The position numbers and the translations under genes were made by a program. A stretch of DNA of 6,058 bases from Hyphomicrobiales bacterium (GTDB lineage: Bacteria > Pseudomonadota > Alphaproteobacteria > Rhizobiales > Beijerinckiaceae), in the NCBI GenBank assembly GCA_027489835.1, contig JAIXZF010000021.1:1-6058 (forward strand), written 5' to 3'. Shown piece after piece: positions 4,758 to 6,058 of this stretch. The notes beneath the pieces are model-generated. The model saw only the letters and a list, made by a program, of their open reading frames with translations, ran no database searches and was not told the origin of the DNA. Every line of letters starts with the position of its first letter. Position 1 is the stretch's first letter.

Positions 4758-6058
4758 GTGAAAGGATGATACTGATAGAGCCAGGTCTCGCTCAGCACCC
4801 TGTCGCCGAGGCGCAGATAGGCGCGCATCTCGACCGGATCCTGGCCCTCGACGGTGATGTCGAACTGGGCGCGCCAGTGGCCCGGCACGTCGTTCGGCAC
4901 CGCTTCGGTGAAGACGTAGGAAAAGGCGCCGCGCGAGGCGGAGAGCACGATCTCGGGCTTCACGCCGAAGGGCACGTTCTTCAGCGCATCGCCCAGGAAC
5001 TCGACCATGAACTTGCGCACGCCGCGCGGCCTGACCGTGCCGGGCTGTCCGCCATTGCCCATCCGCGTCGCGACGACGCGGGCGAGCGGCGGGGGGTAGG
5101 GCTCGTCCGCCAGCCAGAACAGGCGGTAGCGATACTCGAAGCTCTGGCCGGCCTTCACAGGGTCGGCGGGCACCCACATGGCGACGATGTTGTCGTGGAT
5201 CTCGTCATCGGTCGGAATCTCGATGAGCTGAACCGCGCCGCGGCCCCAGTCTCCAACCGGCTCGACCCAGAGGCTGGGGCGCTTCTCGTAGAACACGCCA
5301 TCCATGTAGTTGCCGAAGACCCGGTCGCGCTGCATCAGGCCGAAGCCCTTCGGGTTCTGGTCCACGAAGGACGAGGCGATGGTGCGGGGCGGGTTGTTGA
5401 GCGGACGCCAGGCACGCTCGCCCGCGCCGGTCCAGATGGCGAGGCCGTCCGAATCGTGGACCTCCGGCCGCCAGTCGATCGAGGTCGGCTTCTTGTTCTC
5501 GGAATACCAGTACATCGAGGTAAGCGGCGCCACGCCGAAACGCTGGATGTCCTTGCGGATGTGCAGCGACGTCTCGATGTCCATGGTGACGCCGCCGGCC
5601 CGCCGCATCACGAAGCGGAAGGCGCCCGAGACGCTGGGGCTGTCGAGCAGGGCGCAGACGGTGACGGATTCGGCGTAGGGCTGCGGCGTCTCCAGCCAGA
5701 CATGGGTGAAGTCGGGGAACTCCTCGGGTCCGGTCGGCACGGCGGGGTCGATGGCGAGGCCGCGGGCCGAGAGACCATACTGGTATAGCTCACCGATGGC
5801 GCGGAAATAGGAGGCGCCGAGGAAGGCGACCCAGTCATTGCCGCGCCAGTCGAGCGGCGTGCCTTTCGGTCCCGGATGGCCGGTGCGGCTCTCCTGGAAG
5901 CGGAAGCCGGCGAAGCCCGCGCCTTCCGGCAGCTGATGGGCCGGGCTGTCCGCCGGCATGTCGAAATAGCGCTCCTCGTAGACGATCTCGCGGGCGCGGC
6001 CCTCGGCCACGACATGCATCCTCACCGGCTTCTGGAAGAAGCGGCCGAGATGGAAGAA
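4754..6058 (-). CDS. opgD: OpgD/MdoD-type periplasmic glucan protein, 5' truncated
   Basis: The frame is open to the window edge, giving 434 C-terminal residues. The reading FFHLGRFFQKPVRM aligns with about residue 105 of E. coli OpgD (551 residues), so roughly the first hundred residues, including the export signal, are missing. OpgD and OpgG act on osmoregulated periplasmic glucans, and E. coli OpgD was reported as a beta-1,2-glucanase founding GH186. Shared blocks include LGASYFRA, QYGLSARGLAID, DFTHVWLETP, RKDIQRFGVAPLTSM, EVHDSDGL, WRPLNNP, NPKGFGL, EKRPSLWVEP, DNIVAMW, PLARVVATR and LSETWLYQY. Compared from memory, these fit E. coli OpgD better than OpgG. The two acids reported as catalytic in OpgD (D300, D388) correspond to Asp codons at 5453-5455 and 5192-5194. 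The C-terminus is about 18 residues shorter than OpgD and overlaps copC by four bases. The GTG at 6025 is internal, not the start. Confidence 0.93.
   Translation of the reverse strand, partial: FFHLGRFFQKPVRMHVVAEGRAREIVYEERYFDMPADSPAHQLPEGAGFAGFRFQESRTGHPGPKGTPLDWRGNDWVAFLGASYFRAIGELYQYGLSARGLAIDPAVPTGPEEFPDFTHVWLETPQPYAESVTVCALLDSPSVSGAFRFVMRRAGGVTMDIETSLHIRKDIQRFGVAPLTSMYWYSENKKPTSIDWRPEVHDSDGLAIWTGAGERAWRPLNNPPRTIASSFVDQNPKGFGLMQRDRVFGNYMDGVFYEKRPSLWVEPVGDWGRGAVQLIEIPTDDEIHDNIVAMWVPADPVKAGQSFEYRYRLFWLADEPYPPPLARVVATRMGNGGQPGTVRPRGVRKFMVEFLGDALKNVPFGVKPEIVLSASRGAFSYVFTEAVPNDVPGHWRAQFDITVEGQDPVEMRAYLRLGDRVLSETWLYQYHPFT

Noticed and set aside
4758..5177. 5' extension of the copC frame into opgD
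   Set aside because: The extension would put over 100 Arg/Ala-rich residues before a clear signal peptide and overlap conserved opgD codons. The GTG at 4757 gives a normal CopC.
4766..5788. Plus-strand open frame opposite opgD
   Set aside because: No family resemblance; the minus strand matches OpgD along its whole length.
6023..6025. GTG at 6025 as the start of the glucan protein
   Set aside because: Homology continues upstream in frame to the window edge (FFHLGRFFQKPV matches OpgD), so this GTG is an internal valine.

Overview
The window is strongly GC-rich, with GC-biased third codon positions. Its gene families are typical of an alphaproteobacterium, probably in the Hyphomicrobiales (Rhizobiales). 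That placement is inferred from protein flavour and composition, not from a marker gene. No RNA genes, insertion sequences, prophage genes or CRISPR arrays were seen.

Plus strand, left half: the tail of an Lrp/AsnC-family transcription regulator (1-201); a complete family I inorganic pyrophosphatase, ppa (338-877), with every expected active-site residue; a gene-free stretch of about 330 bases holding several GC-rich palindromes (878-1206); and a cytoplasmic (beta/alpha)8 glycosidase-like protein distantly related to glycoside hydrolase family 1 (1207-2523). That protein keeps both catalytic glutamates but in unusual sequence contexts.

Minus strand, right half, read from 6058 leftward: the 3' four fifths of an OpgD/MdoD-type periplasmic glucan protein (4754-6058, its 5' end outside the window); copC, whose GTG start overlaps the opgD stop by four bases (4386-4757); copD, an eight-helix membrane protein (3455-4363); and an NmrA-like NAD(P)-binding SDR (2532-3389). 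Spacings of -4, +22 and +65 bases suggest one transcription unit whose promoter lies outside the window. The last gene meets the glycosidase gene tail to tail, with 8 bases between stop codons and a small hairpin spanning both.

The likely theme of the right half is the cell envelope: periplasmic glucan processing (OpgD) and periplasmic copper binding and import (CopC, CopD). The physical coupling of these two functions is the most noteworthy feature. The glycosidase could act on related glucans, but only position suggests this. I see no clear sign of an entirely new system. The best leads are the opgD-copC-copD coupling and the divergent glycosidase.
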